Assembly: GCA_024281995.1 (NCBI GenBank)
Contig: JAMWZW010000001.1
Span: 620,001-684,000 of the forward strand
Reading direction: 5' to 3'
Source: Nitrosomonas sp.
GTDB taxonomy: Bacteria > Pseudomonadota > Gammaproteobacteria > Burkholderiales > Nitrosomonadaceae
Length of the DNA stretch: 64,000 nucleotides
This document shows positions 27,909 through 39,306 of this stretch, piece after piece (the first letter of the stretch is position 1; each line of letters begins with the position of its first letter). Both the position numbers and the translations under genes were made by a program. The notes below the pieces were generated by a model that was given only the letters and a program-made list of their open reading frames with translations, did not search any database and was not told the DNA's origin.

Positions 27909-29378
27909 ATGAAAAAGTTAATAATTACTTATACGAGTTTGAAATTTAGGTTAAGGGTAATGATGTCACAGTTAATATTGATCTCATTGTTGATGGCATC
28001 ATCAGTCGTGCTTGCACAGGCGAATGAACTACCTGATTTTACTGGATTGGTAGAGAAGTATGGCGCTATGGTAGTAAATATTAGTGCTGTACAAACTCCA
28101 AGTTTAATGAATGGTCAGGCTTTTCCAGAAATACCAGGTATCCCTGAAAATTCGCCTTTTTATGATTTTTTTAAAAAGCATATGCAACCTTTTTCTGCGC
28201 CAAGAAGATCAGAACCTAAATCACTGGGATCCGGTTTTATCATTAGTTCTGATGGTTACATTTTAACAAATGCGCATGTTGTTGAAGCAGCCGATGAGAT
28301 AACAGTTAAACTGAATGATAAGCGCGAATTTGTGGCAGAGGTGGTTGGTACCGATAGGAAAACGGATGTTGCGTTAATTAAGATCAATGCAACAGATTTG
28401 CCTATTGTTACACAAGGAGATCCGGAAAAGCTCAAGGTGGGCGAGTGGGTGATTGCAATTGGATCGCCGTTCGGATTTGAACATAGTGTGACAGCAGGTA
28501 TCGTGAGTGCTAAAGGTCGTTCGCTAGCACAAGAAAATTATGTGCCATTCATACAAACCGATGTGGCAATAAATCCAGGTAATTCAGGTGGGCCATTATT
28601 CAATATGAAAGGAGAAGTTGTCGGAATTAACTCTCAAATTTACAGTCGCACCGGGGGGTTTATGGGATTGTCATTTGCGATACCGATTAATGTCGCAACT
28701 GACATAGCAAATCAACTAAAGCTCAGTGGAAAAATAAGTCGCGGGAGAATTGGTGTTATGATCCAAGAGGTTACTAAAGATCTGGCTGATTCTTTTGGGT
28801 TGACGGATAGTAAAGGCGCATTAGTTGTTTCGGTGGAAAAAGATGGACCTGCCGATCGAGCAGGAATTAAGGCACGTGATATTATTTTGAATTTTGACGA
28901 AAAAGAAGTTGCAATATCAGCTGATTTACCACGTATAGTAGGTAATACGAAACCAAATTCTAAAGTATCTGTTCAACTGTGGCGAGACGGGTCTTTGAAG
29001 ACAGTTAAGGTAGAAGTAGGAGAATCACCTTCTGATGAAGTTGCAGAAAATCGTAAACTTAAACAAGGAAAAAAAGCAGATACTTCAAATCGTCTAGGGC
29101 TGGTATTGAGTGAAATTACGGTCGAACAAAAAAAACAATTGGAAATTACTAATGGATTATTGGTAGAAGGGGTACAACCCGGTATTGCCAGTCGTTCAGG
29201 GATTCGCAGTGGAGACATTATTCTAGGATTTAACAGCAAGGATGTTACAAGTGCCGAGCAATTTAATGATCTGCTCAATCAAGTGAAAAGTGGAAAAAAT
29301 ATCGCTTTGCTGGTGAAAAGAGGGGATATTACGACATTCATAACCATGAAATTGATTGATAATGATACAAAAAAATAA
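27909..29378 (+). CDS. mucD: Do-family serine endoprotease MucD/DegP
   Basis: A 489-residue periplasmic protease/chaperone. The trypsin-like triad is His123 (TNAHVV), Asp153 (KTDVAL) and Ser226 (NPGNSGG), followed by two PDZ domains (about 280-370 and 395-485). The signal peptide is most natural if translation starts at the ATG pair near 27960 (preceded by TTAAGGG) rather than at 27909; numbering here uses 27909. It follows the rpoE-rseA-rseB genes after a 191-base gap and is the usual downstream partner in that module. Confidence 0.95.
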   Translation: MKKLIITYTSLKFRLRVMMSQLILISLLMASSVVLAQANELPDFTGLVEKYGAMVVNISAVQTPSLMNGQAFPEIPGIPENSPFYDFFKKHMQPFSAPRRSEPKSLGSGFIISSDGYILTNAHVVEAADEITVKLNDKREFVAEVVGTDRKTDVALIKINATDLPIVTQGDPEKLKVGEWVIAIGSPFGFEHSVTAGIVSAKGRSLAQENYVPFIQTDVAINPGNSGGPLFNMKGEVVGINSQIYSRTGGFMGLSFAIPINVATDIANQLKLSGKISRGRIGVMIQEVTKDLADSFGLTDSKGALVVSVEKDGPADRAGIKARDIILNFDEKEVAISADLPRIVGNTKPNSKVSVQLWRDGSLKTVKVEVGESPSDEVAENRKLKQGKKADTSNRLGLVLSEITVEQKKQLEITNGLLVEGVQPGIASRSGIRSGDIILGFNSKDVTSAEQFNDLLNQVKSGKNIALLVKRGDITTFITMKLIDNDTKK

Positions 29379-29655
29379 ACGGGTTTTACATACTACCGTC
29401 AGCCCGGTAAATTCACTAACTGTATATGCTCGAGAAGATTGTCATCTGTGCCATGACATGATAATTGCTTTGCAGAATTTGCAAAAGCATGAATTGTTTG
29501 ATCTGCAAGTTATCGATATTGATACTAAACCTGAATTGGTTGCGTTCTATGGCGAAAAAATTCCGGTTTTAGTATCTACTTATACAAACCAAGAGATTTG
29601 TCATCACTTTTTGGATTTAGTAGCCCTAGATGATTATCTTGGTAAATTTCGTTAG
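29356..29655 (+). CDS. Glutaredoxin-like (DUF836) thioredoxin-fold protein
   Basis: A 99-residue protein with a CHLC redox motif in an AREDCHLCHDM context and a cis-proline region (GEKIPVLV), typical of the small glutaredoxin-like DUF836 family. Its start overlaps the end of mucD by 23 bases, indicating coupling. Such genes sit between mucD and lepA in many related genomes. The substrate is unknown. Confidence 0.85.
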   Translation: MIMIQKNKRVLHTTVSPVNSLTVYAREDCHLCHDMIIALQNLQKHELFDLQVIDIDTKPELVAFYGEKIPVLVSTYTNQEICHHFLDLVALDDYLGKFR

Positions 29656-29763
29656 AATGCTGCCTCTCTTTTAACTGACTATACAATATCTTAAATTCCA
29701 ATGTGACGGGGATAGTATCCCTGTTCGAGGGGTGGAGGCTATTATTTTATTTTTTATATCTTG

Positions 29764-31557
29764 ATGCAGCATATTCGAAATTTTTCTATTATCGCTCATA
29801 TCGATCATGGCAAATCTACACTCGCAGATCGTATTATTCATTTGTGTGGCGGTCTATCGGATCGTGAAATGGACGAGCAAGTTTTGGATTCCATGGATTT
29901 GGAGCGTGAAAGAGGTATCACCATCAAAGCACAAACTGCAGCACTGCACTATAAAGCGAGAAATGGCGAAACTTACTTACTAAATTTAATTGATACTCCT
30001 GGTCATGTTGATTTTTCATATGAGGTTTCGCGCTCCCTAGCAGCCTGTGAAGGTGCGCTTTTAGTAGTAGATGCTTCGCAAGGCGTTGAAGCGCAAACTG
30101 TCGCTAATTGCTATACAGCAATTGAACAAGGTGTTGAAGTTATCCCGGTTTTAAACAAAATTGATTTACCAGCGGCGGATCCAGTACGTGTCATCACTAA
30201 TATTGAAGAAGTCATTGGAATTGACGCTCATGATGCGGTCAGAGTTAGTGCAAAAACTGGCGAGGGGGTGGTGGAAGTTTTAGAAGCATTGATTGCGCGA
30301 ATTCCCGCTCCCAAAGGAAACCCAAATGCTACACTAAAAGCGCTGATTATCGATTCCTGGTTTGATAATTATGTCGGTGTCGTTATTTTGGTCAGGGTAA
30401 TCGACGGTACAATTAAACCTGGCGAAAAGATTTTGTTGATGGCTAGTAAAGCCGTACAATTATGCGAGCAGGTTGGCGTTTTTGTGCCAAAATCGGTTTA
30501 CCGTGATTCCTTGAGTGCGGGAGAGGTCGGTTTCATTATCGCTGGCATCAAAGAACTCAATGTAGCAAAAGTTGGTGACACCGTTACATCTGCCAATCAT
30601 CCAGCCAGCATGCCATTACAAGGCTTTAAAGAGATAAAGCCACAGGTATTTGCTGGTTTATATCCCGTTGAGTCCAATCAATATGATGCACTACGCTCAG
30701 CACTAGAGAAACTGAGACTGAATGACTCATCATTGCATTTTGAACCGGAAGTATCTCAAGCTTTAGGCTTTGGTTTTCGTTGTGGCTTTCTCGGTTTGCT
30801 GCATATGGATATTGTGCAGGAACGATTAGAAAGAGAATATGATATGGATTTGATTACTACCGCGCCAACGGTGGTTTATCAGATACTAATGCGAGATGAC
30901 ACCATTGTGGAAATTGAAAATCCTTCAAAAATTCCTGATCTTTCAAAGATTGCTGAAATTCGTGAACCTATCATCACTTCGACTATTTTAGTGCCGGAAG
31001 AGTATGTAGGTGCAGTGATTACCTTGTGTGTGAGCAAGCGCGGTAATCAGACAAATATGCAATATATGGGCAAGCAAGTAATGCTAACTTATGAGATGCC
31101 ACTCAATGAGGTGGTCATGGATTTTTTTGATCGATTGAAGTCTACTAGTCGCGGTTATGCGTCATTAGATTACGAATTTAAAGAATTTCGTGCTTCTGAT
31201 TTAGTGAAGCTGGATATTTTGATTAATGGGGATAAAGTTGACGCTTTGTCATTGATTGTGCATAGAAGCAGCAGCCAATACCGAGGGCGTGAGTTAGTTC
31301 AAAAAATGCGTCAATTGATTCCACGCCAAATGTTTGATATTGCCGTGCAGGCAGCGATAGGCGCACACATTATTGCACGTGAAACTGTCAAGGCGCTACG
31401 CAAGAATGTGTTGGCAAAATGTTACGGTGGTGACATAACGCGTAAACGAAAGTTGCTGGAGAAACAAAAAGCAGGTAAAAAGAGAATGAAGCGGGTAGGA
31501 AATGTAGAAATTCCGCAAGAAGCCTTTCTAGCAATTTTGCAGGTTGATAATAAGTAA
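29764..31557 (+). CDS. lepA: Elongation factor 4 (LepA), back-translocating GTPase
   Basis: A 597-residue translational GTPase. G1 (AHIDHGKST), G2/G3 ([16 protein letters not shown]) and G4 (NKID) are intact, followed by domains II, III and V-like and the LepA-specific C-terminal domain ([18 protein letters not shown]). The ATG at 29764 gives the family N-terminus [12 protein letters not shown]; a TTG one codon earlier is in frame but less likely. It heads a lepA-lepB-DUF4845-rnc-era run. Confidence 0.98.
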   Translation: MQHIRNFSIIAHIDHGKSTLADRIIHLCGGLSDREMDEQVLDSMDLERERGITIKAQTAALHYKARNGETYLLNLIDTPGHVDFSYEVSRSLAACEGALLVVDASQGVEAQTVANCYTAIEQGVEVIPVLNKIDLPAADPVRVITNIEEVIGIDAHDAVRVSAKTGEGVVEVLEALIARIPAPKGNPNATLKALIIDSWFDNYVGVVILVRVIDGTIKPGEKILLMASKAVQLCEQVGVFVPKSVYRDSLSAGEVGFIIAGIKELNVAKVGDTVTSANHPASMPLQGFKEIKPQVFAGLYPVESNQYDALRSALEKLRLNDSSLHFEPEVSQALGFGFRCGFLGLLHMDIVQERLEREYDMDLITTAPTVVYQILMRDDTIVEIENPSKIPDLSKIAEIREPIITSTILVPEEYVGAVITLCVSKRGNQTNMQYMGKQVMLTYEMPLNEVVMDFFDRLKSTSRGYASLDYEFKEFRASDLVKLDILINGDKVDALSLIVHRSSSQYRGRELVQKMRQLIPRQMFDIAVQAAIGAHIIARETVKALRKNVLAKCYGGDITRKRKLLEKQKAGKKRMKRVGNVEIPQEAFLAILQVDNK

Positions 31558-31660
31558 TGATTATAAAAAGCACGTTATATTTTCTAAACAACAAATTGAA
31601 TTTAAATTATTTTTTTATATTTTGGAAAAGTTTTGATGAACTTCCGGCAAAGGGAATTAT

Positions 31661-32464
31661 ATGAATTTTCCTTTGATCCTCTTTGTTTTGCTTGTGGCAA
31701 CAGGCAGTATTTGGTTATTGGACATCATCTTCTGGAAAAAAAAGCGTGAACCGGGTGAAAATGAACCATGGTGGATCGAATACCCTAAAAGTTTTTTTCC
31801 TATTATATTGATTGTCTTTAGTTTGCGCTCATTTGTGATTGAGCCTTTTAAAATCCCGTCGGGTTCTATGATACCTACACTTTTAGTCGGTGATTTTATT
31901 CTGGTGAATAAGTATACCTATGGAATTAGGCTTCCCGTTATCAACCAAAAAATACTGGATGTTAATGAACCCAAGCGTGGTGATGTATTGGTATTTCGTT
32001 ACCCGGAAGATCCATCAATTGATTATATCAAGCGCATTGTTGGATTGCCGGGTGATATTGTTACCTATCATAATAAGCAATTAATTATTAATGGGGAACC
32101 CATTAGAACAGAATATGAGGGTGATTATAAATATGTAGAGTCAGGGTTTGGTTATATTTATTCAGATCATTTCTCTGAATATCTGACCAATGATAGTCAT
32201 TCTATTCTTATTAATCAAGATGTTAAAGGGATTCAGTTTTCCAATGTAAGACAATTTGAATTTAGGGAAAATTGTAAATATCGCCGCACTGGGTTTACGT
32301 GTGAGGTACCGCCAGGTAATTATTTTACCCTAGGGGATAATCGTGACAGCAGCAGCGATAGCCGTTATTGGGGGTTTGTACCGGAAGAAAATATTGTTGG
32401 TAAAGCTTTTATGGTGTGGTGGAATTTTGGAGATTTTGGTCGCATTGGGCTATCAATTAAGTAA
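31661..32464 (+). CDS. lepB: Signal peptidase I
   Basis: A 267-residue inner membrane protease that removes Sec/Tat signal peptides. Two N-terminal helices (about 4-25 and 46-62) precede the catalytic domain with Ser69 (PSGSMIPTL) and Lys124 (YIKRIVGLPGD); GDNRDSSSDSRYWG forms box E near the C-terminus. It lies 103 bases after lepA, a conserved pairing. Confidence 0.97.
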   Translation: MNFPLILFVLLVATGSIWLLDIIFWKKKREPGENEPWWIEYPKSFFPIILIVFSLRSFVIEPFKIPSGSMIPTLLVGDFILVNKYTYGIRLPVINQKILDVNEPKRGDVLVFRYPEDPSIDYIKRIVGLPGDIVTYHNKQLIINGEPIRTEYEGDYKYVESGFGYIYSDHFSEYLTNDSHSILINQDVKGIQFSNVRQFEFRENCKYRRTGFTCEVPPGNYFTLGDNRDSSSDSRYWGFVPEENIVGKAFMVWWNFGDFGRIGLSIK

Positions 32465-32494
32465 CATTTAAGTTTCCAGGTAGGGGGTATAAGT

Positions 32495-32866
32495 ATGAAA
32501 TATCACAAGACACTACACAAACAAAAAGGTATCAGCTTATCGGGTTTGCTGGTATGGTCTGTGATTCTGATTTTAATCTCTATTCTTGGTTTCAGAGTCT
32601 TACCATCTTATATTGAATATACCTCAATAAAGAAAAATTTGAACGCAGTAGCCGAAGAAGCAAGTAAGCAGGATAGTGATATCAACCATATAAGACAATC
32701 ATTTGGCAAAAGAGCTCAAATTGATAACATTAAATCAATCAGTGCACAAGATATTAAGATTACTAGAGAAAAAGGACGTGTTGTTTTGAGTGCAAGTTAT
32801 ACATCCAAAATACCTTTGGTATCTAATGTGGCGTTAGTTATTGATTTTGAAGCTATAAGTGAGTGA
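32495..32866 (+). CDS. DUF4845 membrane protein
   Basis: A 123-residue protein with a basic start and one pilin-like hydrophobic helix (about 12-32; KGISLSGLLVWSVILILIS) followed by a periplasmic domain. It fits DUF4845, a family found between lepB and rnc in betaproteobacteria. Ribosome site AGGGGG upstream. Function is not known. Confidence 0.85.
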   Translation: MKYHKTLHKQKGISLSGLLVWSVILILISILGFRVLPSYIEYTSIKKNLNAVAEEASKQDSDINHIRQSFGKRAQIDNIKSISAQDIKITREKGRVVLSASYTSKIPLVSNVALVIDFEAISE

Positions 32867-32877
32867 TCTGAAATACT

Positions 32878-33585
32878 ATGCCAAACGGAGCAGTACAAAA
32901 TAACAAAAGTGTGTTAATAGATTTATTTTGTGAGCGTTTAGGGTATACATTTTCGCAACCACAATTACTGCGAGAAGCCCTGACACATCGGAGTTATGGT
33001 ATATCTCATAATGAGCGGCTAGAATTTCTAGGCGATGCTGTATTGAATTGTGCGGTTGCTGGGTTGATTTATAAATTTTTCCCAGATTTACCCGAAGGGC
33101 ATCTATCAAGACTTCGAGCTAATTTTGTCAATCAAAAGGCCTTATCGGACATAGCACTTAAATTGCAGATCGATAAACTAATACGATTAGGTGAAGGTGA
33201 ATTAAGAAGTGGCGGTAACCATCGTCCCTCAATTCTTGCAGATGCTCTTGAGGCTGTCTTGGGTGCCATTTATTTAGATAGTAATTTTGCTCAAGCAGAA
33301 GAAGTGGTTATGGCGATCTTTTTGCCATTGATGCAAAATATCGATTTTAAGTCGCAAGGAAAGGATCCTAAAACGCTGCTACAAGAGTTTTTGCAAAGTC
33401 AAAAAATAGCTCTGCCTGAGTATATTGTTGTTATGACCAGCGGTAAAGCCCATAAACAGAAATTTAAAGTGGAGTGTATTTTATCCACATTCAATATTCG
33501 CACACTTGGTGAAGGAACAAGTCGCCGTAGTGCGGAACAGGAAGCAGCAAAGCTAGCTTATGAGGAAATTTGCCCCTATCGGTAG
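32878..33585 (+). CDS. rnc: Ribonuclease III
   Basis: A 235-residue double-strand-specific endoribonuclease for rRNA and mRNA processing. The RNase III signature NERLEFLGDAVL (residues about 41-52) and the second acidic cluster (DALEAVLGAIYLD) are intact, followed by a dsRNA-binding domain (about 158-233). It precedes era by 46 bases. Confidence 0.97.
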   Translation: MPNGAVQNNKSVLIDLFCERLGYTFSQPQLLREALTHRSYGISHNERLEFLGDAVLNCAVAGLIYKFFPDLPEGHLSRLRANFVNQKALSDIALKLQIDKLIRLGEGELRSGGNHRPSILADALEAVLGAIYLDSNFAQAEEVVMAIFLPLMQNIDFKSQGKDPKTLLQEFLQSQKIALPEYIVVMTSGKAHKQKFKVECILSTFNIRTLGEGTSRRSAEQEAAKLAYEEICPYR

Positions 33586-33631
33586 ATAAAAATGATTGTT
33601 AACCGTATCTTAATATTTTCGACTTTTTAGA

Positions 33632-34525
33632 ATGACTACCGATGGCGATTTTCGCTCTGGCTATATCGCAATTATAGGTCGACCGAATGTGGGTAAATCG
33701 ACTTTACTCAACAAGTTACTGCAACAGAAAATAAGCATTACATCAAGAAAAGCACAAACTACTCGTTTCCGCATAAATGGTATTTTAACCGATCAGCAGA
33801 CACAATTCGTATTTGTTGATACACCAGGTTTTCAAATGCAATATTCCAATCGGTTAAATACTGCAATGAATCGAGTCGTGACACAAAGTGTGCAAGATGT
33901 TGATGTTATTTTATTTGTGATTGAAGCGATGTATTTTGATCAACGTGATGTTGAAGCGCTTGGAATTTTGCCTGAGAATATTCCGGTGATTTTAGTAATC
34001 AATAAAATTGACAAGCTGGTTGACAAAAATCGCTTGCTACCATTTTTGAATAACATGGCTGAAACGTTTAAATTTAATGCCATGATACCGGTTAGTGCTA
34101 TGCATAAAATTCAACTAGCAGAGCTCCTTGGTGCAATCCGTAATTATTTGCCGGTTAGTCAGCCTTTATATAATAAGGACGAAGTAACAGACCGTAGCCA
34201 GCGTTTTATCGTAGGGGAATTTATCCGTGAAAAATTGTTTCGTTTGATGGGTGATGAAATTCCTTATTCAACCAGTGTCGTAATCGATCAATTTAAACAA
34301 GAAAATCATTTGCACAAAATTTATGCGACTATCCTTGTCGAGAAGCCAAATCAAAAAGCGATTATTATTGGTAAAAAAGGTGAAAAACTCAAACAAATAG
34401 CCAGTCAGGCACGCAAGGATATGGAATTGTTGCTAGGAGAAAAAGTGTATTTGGAGATTTGGGTTAAAGTTAAAAGCGGTTGGGCTGATAATGAAAACAT
34501 ATTAAGAAATCTCGGTTATGAATAG
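33632..34525 (+). CDS. era: GTPase Era
   Basis: A 297-residue GTPase that binds 16S rRNA during 30S assembly. P-loop [11 protein letters not shown]3 DTPGF and G4 NKID are intact, and the C-terminal KH domain contains [14 protein letters not shown]. The next gene is pdxJ after 39 bases; recO, often located here, is missing. Confidence 0.97.
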   Translation: MTTDGDFRSGYIAIIGRPNVGKSTLLNKLLQQKISITSRKAQTTRFRINGILTDQQTQFVFVDTPGFQMQYSNRLNTAMNRVVTQSVQDVDVILFVIEAMYFDQRDVEALGILPENIPVILVINKIDKLVDKNRLLPFLNNMAETFKFNAMIPVSAMHKIQLAELLGAIRNYLPVSQPLYNKDEVTDRSQRFIVGEFIREKLFRLMGDEIPYSTSVVIDQFKQENHLHKIYATILVEKPNQKAIIIGKKGEKLKQIASQARKDMELLLGEKVYLEIWVKVKSGWADNENILRNLGYE

Positions 34526-34564
34526 TTTGCTACAAGAATCTCATTCTGATACGAGGAAGTTGGA

Positions 34565-35293
34565 ATGATAATCGAGTTAGGTGTCAACATTGATCATGTA
34601 GCAACTTTAAGGCAGGCGCGTGGAACTGCATATCCCGATCCCATTCAAGCTGCACTGATAGCTGAATCTGCTGGAGCGGATGCAATTACATTGCATTTGC
34701 GTGAAGATCGTCGTCATATTCAAGATCGTGATGTCGAGATTTTACGTGACCAGTTAACGACTCGAATGAATCTGGAGAGTGCAGTAACAGATGAGATGAT
34801 TGCGATCGCGCTCAAAATAAAGCCTCACGATATTTGCCTAGTACCGGAGAGACGCGAGGAATTGACCACAGAAGGTGGACTCGATGTGGTAAAGAATTTT
34901 GATCAAATTAGTCGTGTCTGCCGAAATTTGGGAGATGCCGGAATTCGTGTGTCATTGTTCATAAATGCCGATCCATTGCAAATTAATGCAGCAATTCGTG
35001 CAGGTGCACCTGTTATCGAAATCCATACAGGAAGTTATGCCGATGCGGCTACGCAAGAAGCACAAGAAAAACGATTTAACGAAGTACAACAAGCAGTTTC
35101 ATTGGGTATTGAGCTTGGTTTGAAAGTAAATGCCGGACATGGTTTGCATTATGACAATGTGCAACCCATCGCAGCTATTCCGCAAATTTCGGAACTTAAT
35201 ATCGGTCACGCCATCGTTGCACGGGCTATCTTTGTTGGCCTGAAGCAGGCGGTGCAAGAAATGAAACAACTCATGGTAGAGGCGCGTGGATGA
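34565..35293 (+). CDS. pdxJ: Pyridoxine 5'-phosphate synthase
   Basis: A 242-residue TIM-barrel enzyme that condenses 3-amino-2-oxopropyl phosphate with deoxyxylulose 5-phosphate, the last ring-forming step of vitamin B6 synthesis. The family start ([17 protein letters not shown]) and the [27 protein letters not shown] and [11 protein letters not shown] blocks are present. A GAGGAAG ribosome site precedes the ATG. The stop overlaps acpS by four bases. Confidence 0.98.
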   Translation: MIIELGVNIDHVATLRQARGTAYPDPIQAALIAESAGADAITLHLREDRRHIQDRDVEILRDQLTTRMNLESAVTDEMIAIALKIKPHDICLVPERREELTTEGGLDVVKNFDQISRVCRNLGDAGIRVSLFINADPLQINAAIRAGAPVIEIHTGSYADAATQEAQEKRFNEVQQAVSLGIELGLKVNAGHGLHYDNVQPIAAIPQISELNIGHAIVARAIFVGLKQAVQEMKQLMVEARG

Positions 35294-35667
35294 TTTATGG
35301 TATTGGCACCGATATTGTGGAATCCTCACGAATTGCACAATCCCTAGATCGTTTTGGTGAGCGGTTTGCGCGGCGAATATTAACTGACAGCGAGTGGTCA
35401 GAATATCATTTAAGCAGTAAGCCGATTCTCTTTTTAGCCAGCCGCTTTGCTGCCAAGGAGGCATTATCTAAAGCTATTGGCACAGGTTTGCGGCATCCGG
35501 TTAATTTAACTTATGTTACGGTTGCGCATGACGGCTTGGGAAAACCATTTTTTCAATTTCATCCAGAGCTTAATCAATTAATCAGCGACAAAGGTATTAC
35601 CCGACATCATCTGACGATCAGTGATGAAATCAAAATGGTGTGCGCTTTTGTCATTCTGGAGAAATAA
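35290..35667 (+). CDS. acpS: Holo-[acyl-carrier-protein] synthase
   Basis: A 125-residue enzyme that transfers 4'-phosphopantetheine from CoA to acyl carrier protein. It has the Mg-binding GIGTDIVE at the N-terminus and [14 protein letters not shown] in the middle. It starts inside the pdxJ stop (ATGA) and ends two bases before the nagZ start, so translation is likely coupled. Confidence 0.96.
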   Translation: MIYGIGTDIVESSRIAQSLDRFGERFARRILTDSEWSEYHLSSKPILFLASRFAAKEALSKAIGTGLRHPVNLTYVTVAHDGLGKPFFQFHPELNQLISDKGITRHHLTISDEIKMVCAFVILEK

Positions 35668-35669
35668 TT

Positions 35670-36722
35670 ATGTCGCTAGGACCTGTAATGCTGGATATCG
35701 CTGGTACACGATTGACCAAAGACGACATCCTTAGGCTGTCACATCCGCTGACAGGCGGTGTCATTCTCTTTACTCGGAACTATTCCAACCATCGTCAGTT
35801 GACTGAATTGACACAACAGATTCATGCATTGCGCAATCCTCGCTTACTGATTGCTGTGGATCATGAGGGGGGCCGTGTTCAGCGTTTTCAGAAAGATTTT
35901 ACAAAATTACCAGCCATGCGTGAATTGGGAAAAATTTGGGATAAGCAACCTGTTCGTGCGCGCCATCTTGCTAAACAGGTGGGTTTCGTGTTGGCTGCAG
36001 AATTAAATGCTTGTGGCGTTGACTTTAGTTTTACACCCGTACTGGATCTTGATTATGGCCACAGTTGCGTAATCGGTAATCGTGCTTTTCATCATGACCC
36101 TAGCGCTGTATCTGATCTTGCATCGCATGAGATGATTGGTTTAAAAAAAGGTGGTATGGCTGCGATCGGTAAGCATTTTCCCGGTCATGGCTATATTCAG
36201 GCCGATTCACATGTGGAAAAATCAATGGATCAGCGCCGCTATATTGATATCGAAATGAATGATCTGATTCCATTCCAGCACATGATTGATTGTGGTTTAC
36301 CTGGGATGATGGCAGCTCATGTCATCTACCCGCAAATCGATTCGAAGCCAGCCGGTTTTTCTACTGTCTGGCTGCAAAAAATACTCCGTACGGAATTGCA
36401 ATTTGAGGGTTGTATTTTCAGTGATGATTTGAGTATGCAAGGTGCTGGAGTCTATCTGGAATCTATGTTGTTAAGGGCACAAGCAGCACTTACCGCAGGT
36501 TGCGATATGATTTTGGTGTGTAATAATCCCGTAGGAGCAGAGGAGATTTTAGCGAACTTGCAATGGGAGATGTCGGCGACAAGTCTTTCGCGCCTTGCCC
36601 GTATGCATGCTAGGAATAACTTTGGTTCAATGACGAAATTGCGTGAAAATGGTGATTATATGCAAGCAGTGCGTGAGATTAGCGTTGTTGGATGTGCGAA
36701 TGAAGAGTTGTTCTTACAGTAG
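35670..36722 (+). CDS. nagZ: Beta-N-acetylhexosaminidase NagZ
   Basis: A 350-residue cytoplasmic glycoside hydrolase family 3 enzyme that removes GlcNAc from recycled muropeptides. Key motifs are the sugar-binding [12 protein letters not shown], the KHFPGHG loop and the nucleophile region [10 protein letters not shown]. The ATG at 35670 ([12 protein letters not shown]) is chosen, with GGAGAAA upstream inside the acpS end; an earlier in-frame start at 35640 is unlikely. Confidence 0.95.
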   Translation: MSLGPVMLDIAGTRLTKDDILRLSHPLTGGVILFTRNYSNHRQLTELTQQIHALRNPRLLIAVDHEGGRVQRFQKDFTKLPAMRELGKIWDKQPVRARHLAKQVGFVLAAELNACGVDFSFTPVLDLDYGHSCVIGNRAFHHDPSAVSDLASHEMIGLKKGGMAAIGKHFPGHGYIQADSHVEKSMDQRRYIDIEMNDLIPFQHMIDCGLPGMMAAHVIYPQIDSKPAGFSTVWLQKILRTELQFEGCIFSDDLSMQGAGVYLESMLLRAQAALTAGCDMILVCNNPVGAEEILANLQWEMSATSLSRLARMHARNNFGSMTKLRENGDYMQAVREISVVGCANEELFLQ

Positions 36723-36813
36723 TAGCAATGCTTCTTAGTCAAAAATAATTATAAAATAATATTTTGTTATAAAATCAGTTTGTTAGTAAGATCTTTCTCA
36801 AAAGGTTAAAGTC

Positions 36814-38274
36814 ATGTCAGAAATATTTGATGTAGCAGTTATCGGCGCTGGTCCTGGAGGGTATGTTGCTGCAATTCGCTGTGCGCAGCTTGGCTTAAAT
36901 ACCGTGTGTATTGATGATTGGAAGAATGCAAAAGGTAAAGCAAGTCTCGGCGGTACTTGCTTGAATGTTGGTTGTATCCCTTCCAAAGCTTTACTGGAAT
37001 CCTCTGCGAATTATTTTCATTTAAAAAATAAATTTTCTGTTCATGGCATTACGGCTGAACATGTATCCGTGGATGTCCCTGTCATGGTTGCACGTAAAGA
37101 CAAAATTGTGACTACTTTTACTGCCGGCATTGCATCATTATTTAAAAAGAATAAGGTTAAATCGATACATGGCAGAGGTACATTATTAAAGCGTGAAGGA
37201 TCGACGGATGATTGGCAAATAAAAATTGACGATAATGGCAATACTGAAACTGTTCGGGCAAAGCACGTTATTGTAGCGACTGGATCAGTACCGCGACCAT
37301 TATCGCTTGCACCGATTGATAATAATTTGATTTTGGATAATGCGGGTGCCTTGGCGTTAACTGAAGTGCCTAAGCGGTTAGGAGTTATTGGTGCAGGTGT
37401 AATTGGGCTGGAAATGGGTAGTGTATGGCGCAGGCTGGGGGCGGAAGTTACCATTCTTGAAGCAATGCCAGGATTTCTCATGGCGGCTGATGAGCAAGTT
37501 GCTAAAGAAGCAAAAAGTATTTTTTCTAAAGAGCTTGGTTTGCAAATTAGTACTGGCATTAATATTGCATCGGTCAAAATTTCCAGCAACAGTGTGGTTG
37601 TGAGTTATAGTGATGCTAATAATCAGGAACAAGTTCTGGAAGTCGACAAGCTAATTGTCGCTATTGGTAGAACTCCAAATACCTCCGGGATAGGGGCAGA
37701 TGAAAATGGCTTGATGTTGGATGAACGTGGTTTTGTTGTTGTTGATCCGCATTGTCGTACTAATTTGAATAATGTTTATGCAGTTGGTGATGTGGTGCGT
37801 GGCCCAATGTTGGCACATAAGGCATCTGAGGAAGGAGTAGCTGTGGCTGAAATGATTGCGCATATTCAAAAAGGCCAAGCGAGTGAAAATGAAGCCATCG
37901 ATTTTAATACGATACCTTGGGTTATTTACACTGAACCGGAAATTGCTTGGGTTGGAAAAAATGAGCAAGAATTGAGAGCCGCTGGTATTGCTTATAAATC
38001 GGGACAATTTCCATTTATAGCAAATGGTCGTGCGCGTGCAATCGGGGAAACAACTGGTTTTGTAAAAGTATTAGCCGATGAAAAAACCGACCGTGTGCTA
38101 GGCGTGCATATGGTCGGCCCACATGTTTCAGAACTTATCTCAGAAGCAGTTATGGCCATGAAGTTTTCAGCCAGCAGTCAAGATATTGCTTGTATTGTTC
38201 ACGCGCATCCGTCGCTGTCAGAGGTAGTTCATGAGGCTGCTCTTGGTGTGGATAAGCGTACCCTACATCTATAA
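36814..38274 (+). CDS. lpdA: Dihydrolipoyl dehydrogenase (E3)
   Basis: A 486-residue FAD disulfide oxidoreductase that reoxidises lipoamide in 2-oxoacid dehydrogenase complexes or glycine cleavage. It has the FAD-binding [11 protein letters not shown], the redox-active disulfide [15 protein letters not shown], the NAD-binding [13 protein letters not shown] and the C-terminal catalytic [13 protein letters not shown]. No E1 or E2 gene is adjacent, so its complex cannot be assigned from context. Confidence 0.97.
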   Translation: MSEIFDVAVIGAGPGGYVAAIRCAQLGLNTVCIDDWKNAKGKASLGGTCLNVGCIPSKALLESSANYFHLKNKFSVHGITAEHVSVDVPVMVARKDKIVTTFTAGIASLFKKNKVKSIHGRGTLLKREGSTDDWQIKIDDNGNTETVRAKHVIVATGSVPRPLSLAPIDNNLILDNAGALALTEVPKRLGVIGAGVIGLEMGSVWRRLGAEVTILEAMPGFLMAADEQVAKEAKSIFSKELGLQISTGINIASVKISSNSVVVSYSDANNQEQVLEVDKLIVAIGRTPNTSGIGADENGLMLDERGFVVVDPHCRTNLNNVYAVGDVVRGPMLAHKASEEGVAVAEMIAHIQKGQASENEAIDFNTIPWVIYTEPEIAWVGKNEQELRAAGIAYKSGQFPFIANGRARAIGETTGFVKVLADEKTDRVLGVHMVGPHVSELISEAVMAMKFSASSQDIACIVHAHPSLSEVVHEAALGVDKRTLHL

Positions 38275-38317
38275 AACGGGTTTGGCATTGTTTATACTCC
38301 TTATTCACATCGCTTGA

Positions 38318-38346
38318 AGAGTAAAATTATTATGAATTTTAACTCT
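38318..38346. terminator. AT-rich hairpin between convergent genes
   Basis: AGAGTAAAATT and AATTTTAACTCT pair with one bulged base around ATTATG. It lies between lpdA and the convergent 38345-38788 gene, reaching its stop codon. It may serve both directions, but stem strength is low. Confidence 0.3.
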
Positions 38347-38788
38347 AGAAACAATGACTTTTATCAGGATCGACACTGCAGGACCACCGTAAGTGACTAA
38401 TTCCAGCCGACTTGTTTACTAAATAATCTGCTCTGAGTTGCTTGTTTTGCTCTATTGTTAAAACAACCGTTTCTGGTACAAAACGCTCTTCGCTCCAGAA
38501 TCTAATTCTGCAAAATTCATCGCCGTTGCGACACAATCTATTGATAGCGGAGCTATATATTGTTTTATCAGTATATACATTATGATCAATAAGTACCATA
38601 TGAACAAATTTGCCCGATGTACCCATCTCTAATGAGCGAACAAGCTGCCAACCGTTTCCGCTTTCCAATTGCGAAGGAGGATTTGCAGGGGATTCGTCGT
38701 GGTCGTGATGTTCACCTTCATGCGAGAAACTATTAAACGAAATAGTAAGTATTAAAAATATAAAAATACTCAGTAAAAATTTTTGCAT
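38345..38788 (-). CDS. Small exported His-rich protein of unknown function
   Basis: A 147-residue protein with a signal peptide ending near SFS-HE (about residue 22). The mature N-terminus is a His/Asp/Glu cluster (HEGEHHDHDE), a possible metal-binding patch. Four cysteines (CRNGDEFC and C-terminal CSVDPDKSHC) could form disulfides. A strong ribosome site (AAGGAGAG) precedes the ATG. No family is recognised. Confidence 0.65.
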   Translation of the reverse strand: MQKFLLSIFIFLILTISFNSFSHEGEHHDHDESPANPPSQLESGNGWQLVRSLEMGTSGKFVHMVLIDHNVYTDKTIYSSAINRLCRNGDEFCRIRFWSEERFVPETVVLTIEQNKQLRADYLVNKSAGISHLRWSCSVDPDKSHCF

Positions 38789-39306
38789 ACGCTCTCCTTG
38801 ATAACTGCTAATTTATTATTTGTAAATAGATATTTTTTTCCAGATAGAGTGTTCTTATACTGGATAATTCTTGCAGCGGGGCAGTATACTTGAAAATTAA
38901 ATTATGAACATTATTGAAAACTTATTTTCTACTAATAATTCATAAAGCAATCAATTAGATCAAAGAAAAAGCAGTTTTTAGTCAAATTAATAATCGTGTA
39001 ATAATTTTGTTGTGGTATTGCATTGCTTGATTAAGGTGCCGCTACTAAAGTTGCGCGTGCACTCCCAACTAAACTAGAGAATGTATTAATACCCGATCAG
39101 GCGCTAGAGAGACTGATGCGAGGTAATGAATGGTATGTGACCGGAAAATCCAAGTTATTGGATTTGCACGATATTCAATCTGTTTTAACCGCTGGATAAA
39201 ATCCATACGCTACTATATTGAGTTGTTCTGACTCACGTGTGAGCCCCGAGCACTGTTTTGACGAAATACACGGTGATCTGTTTGTTGCAAGTGCGTTTAG
39301 TAATTA

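Noticed and set aside
36723..36813. AT-rich partial palindrome between nagZ and lpdA
   Set aside because: The symmetry is short, made mostly of A/T runs, and expected by chance in such sequence.
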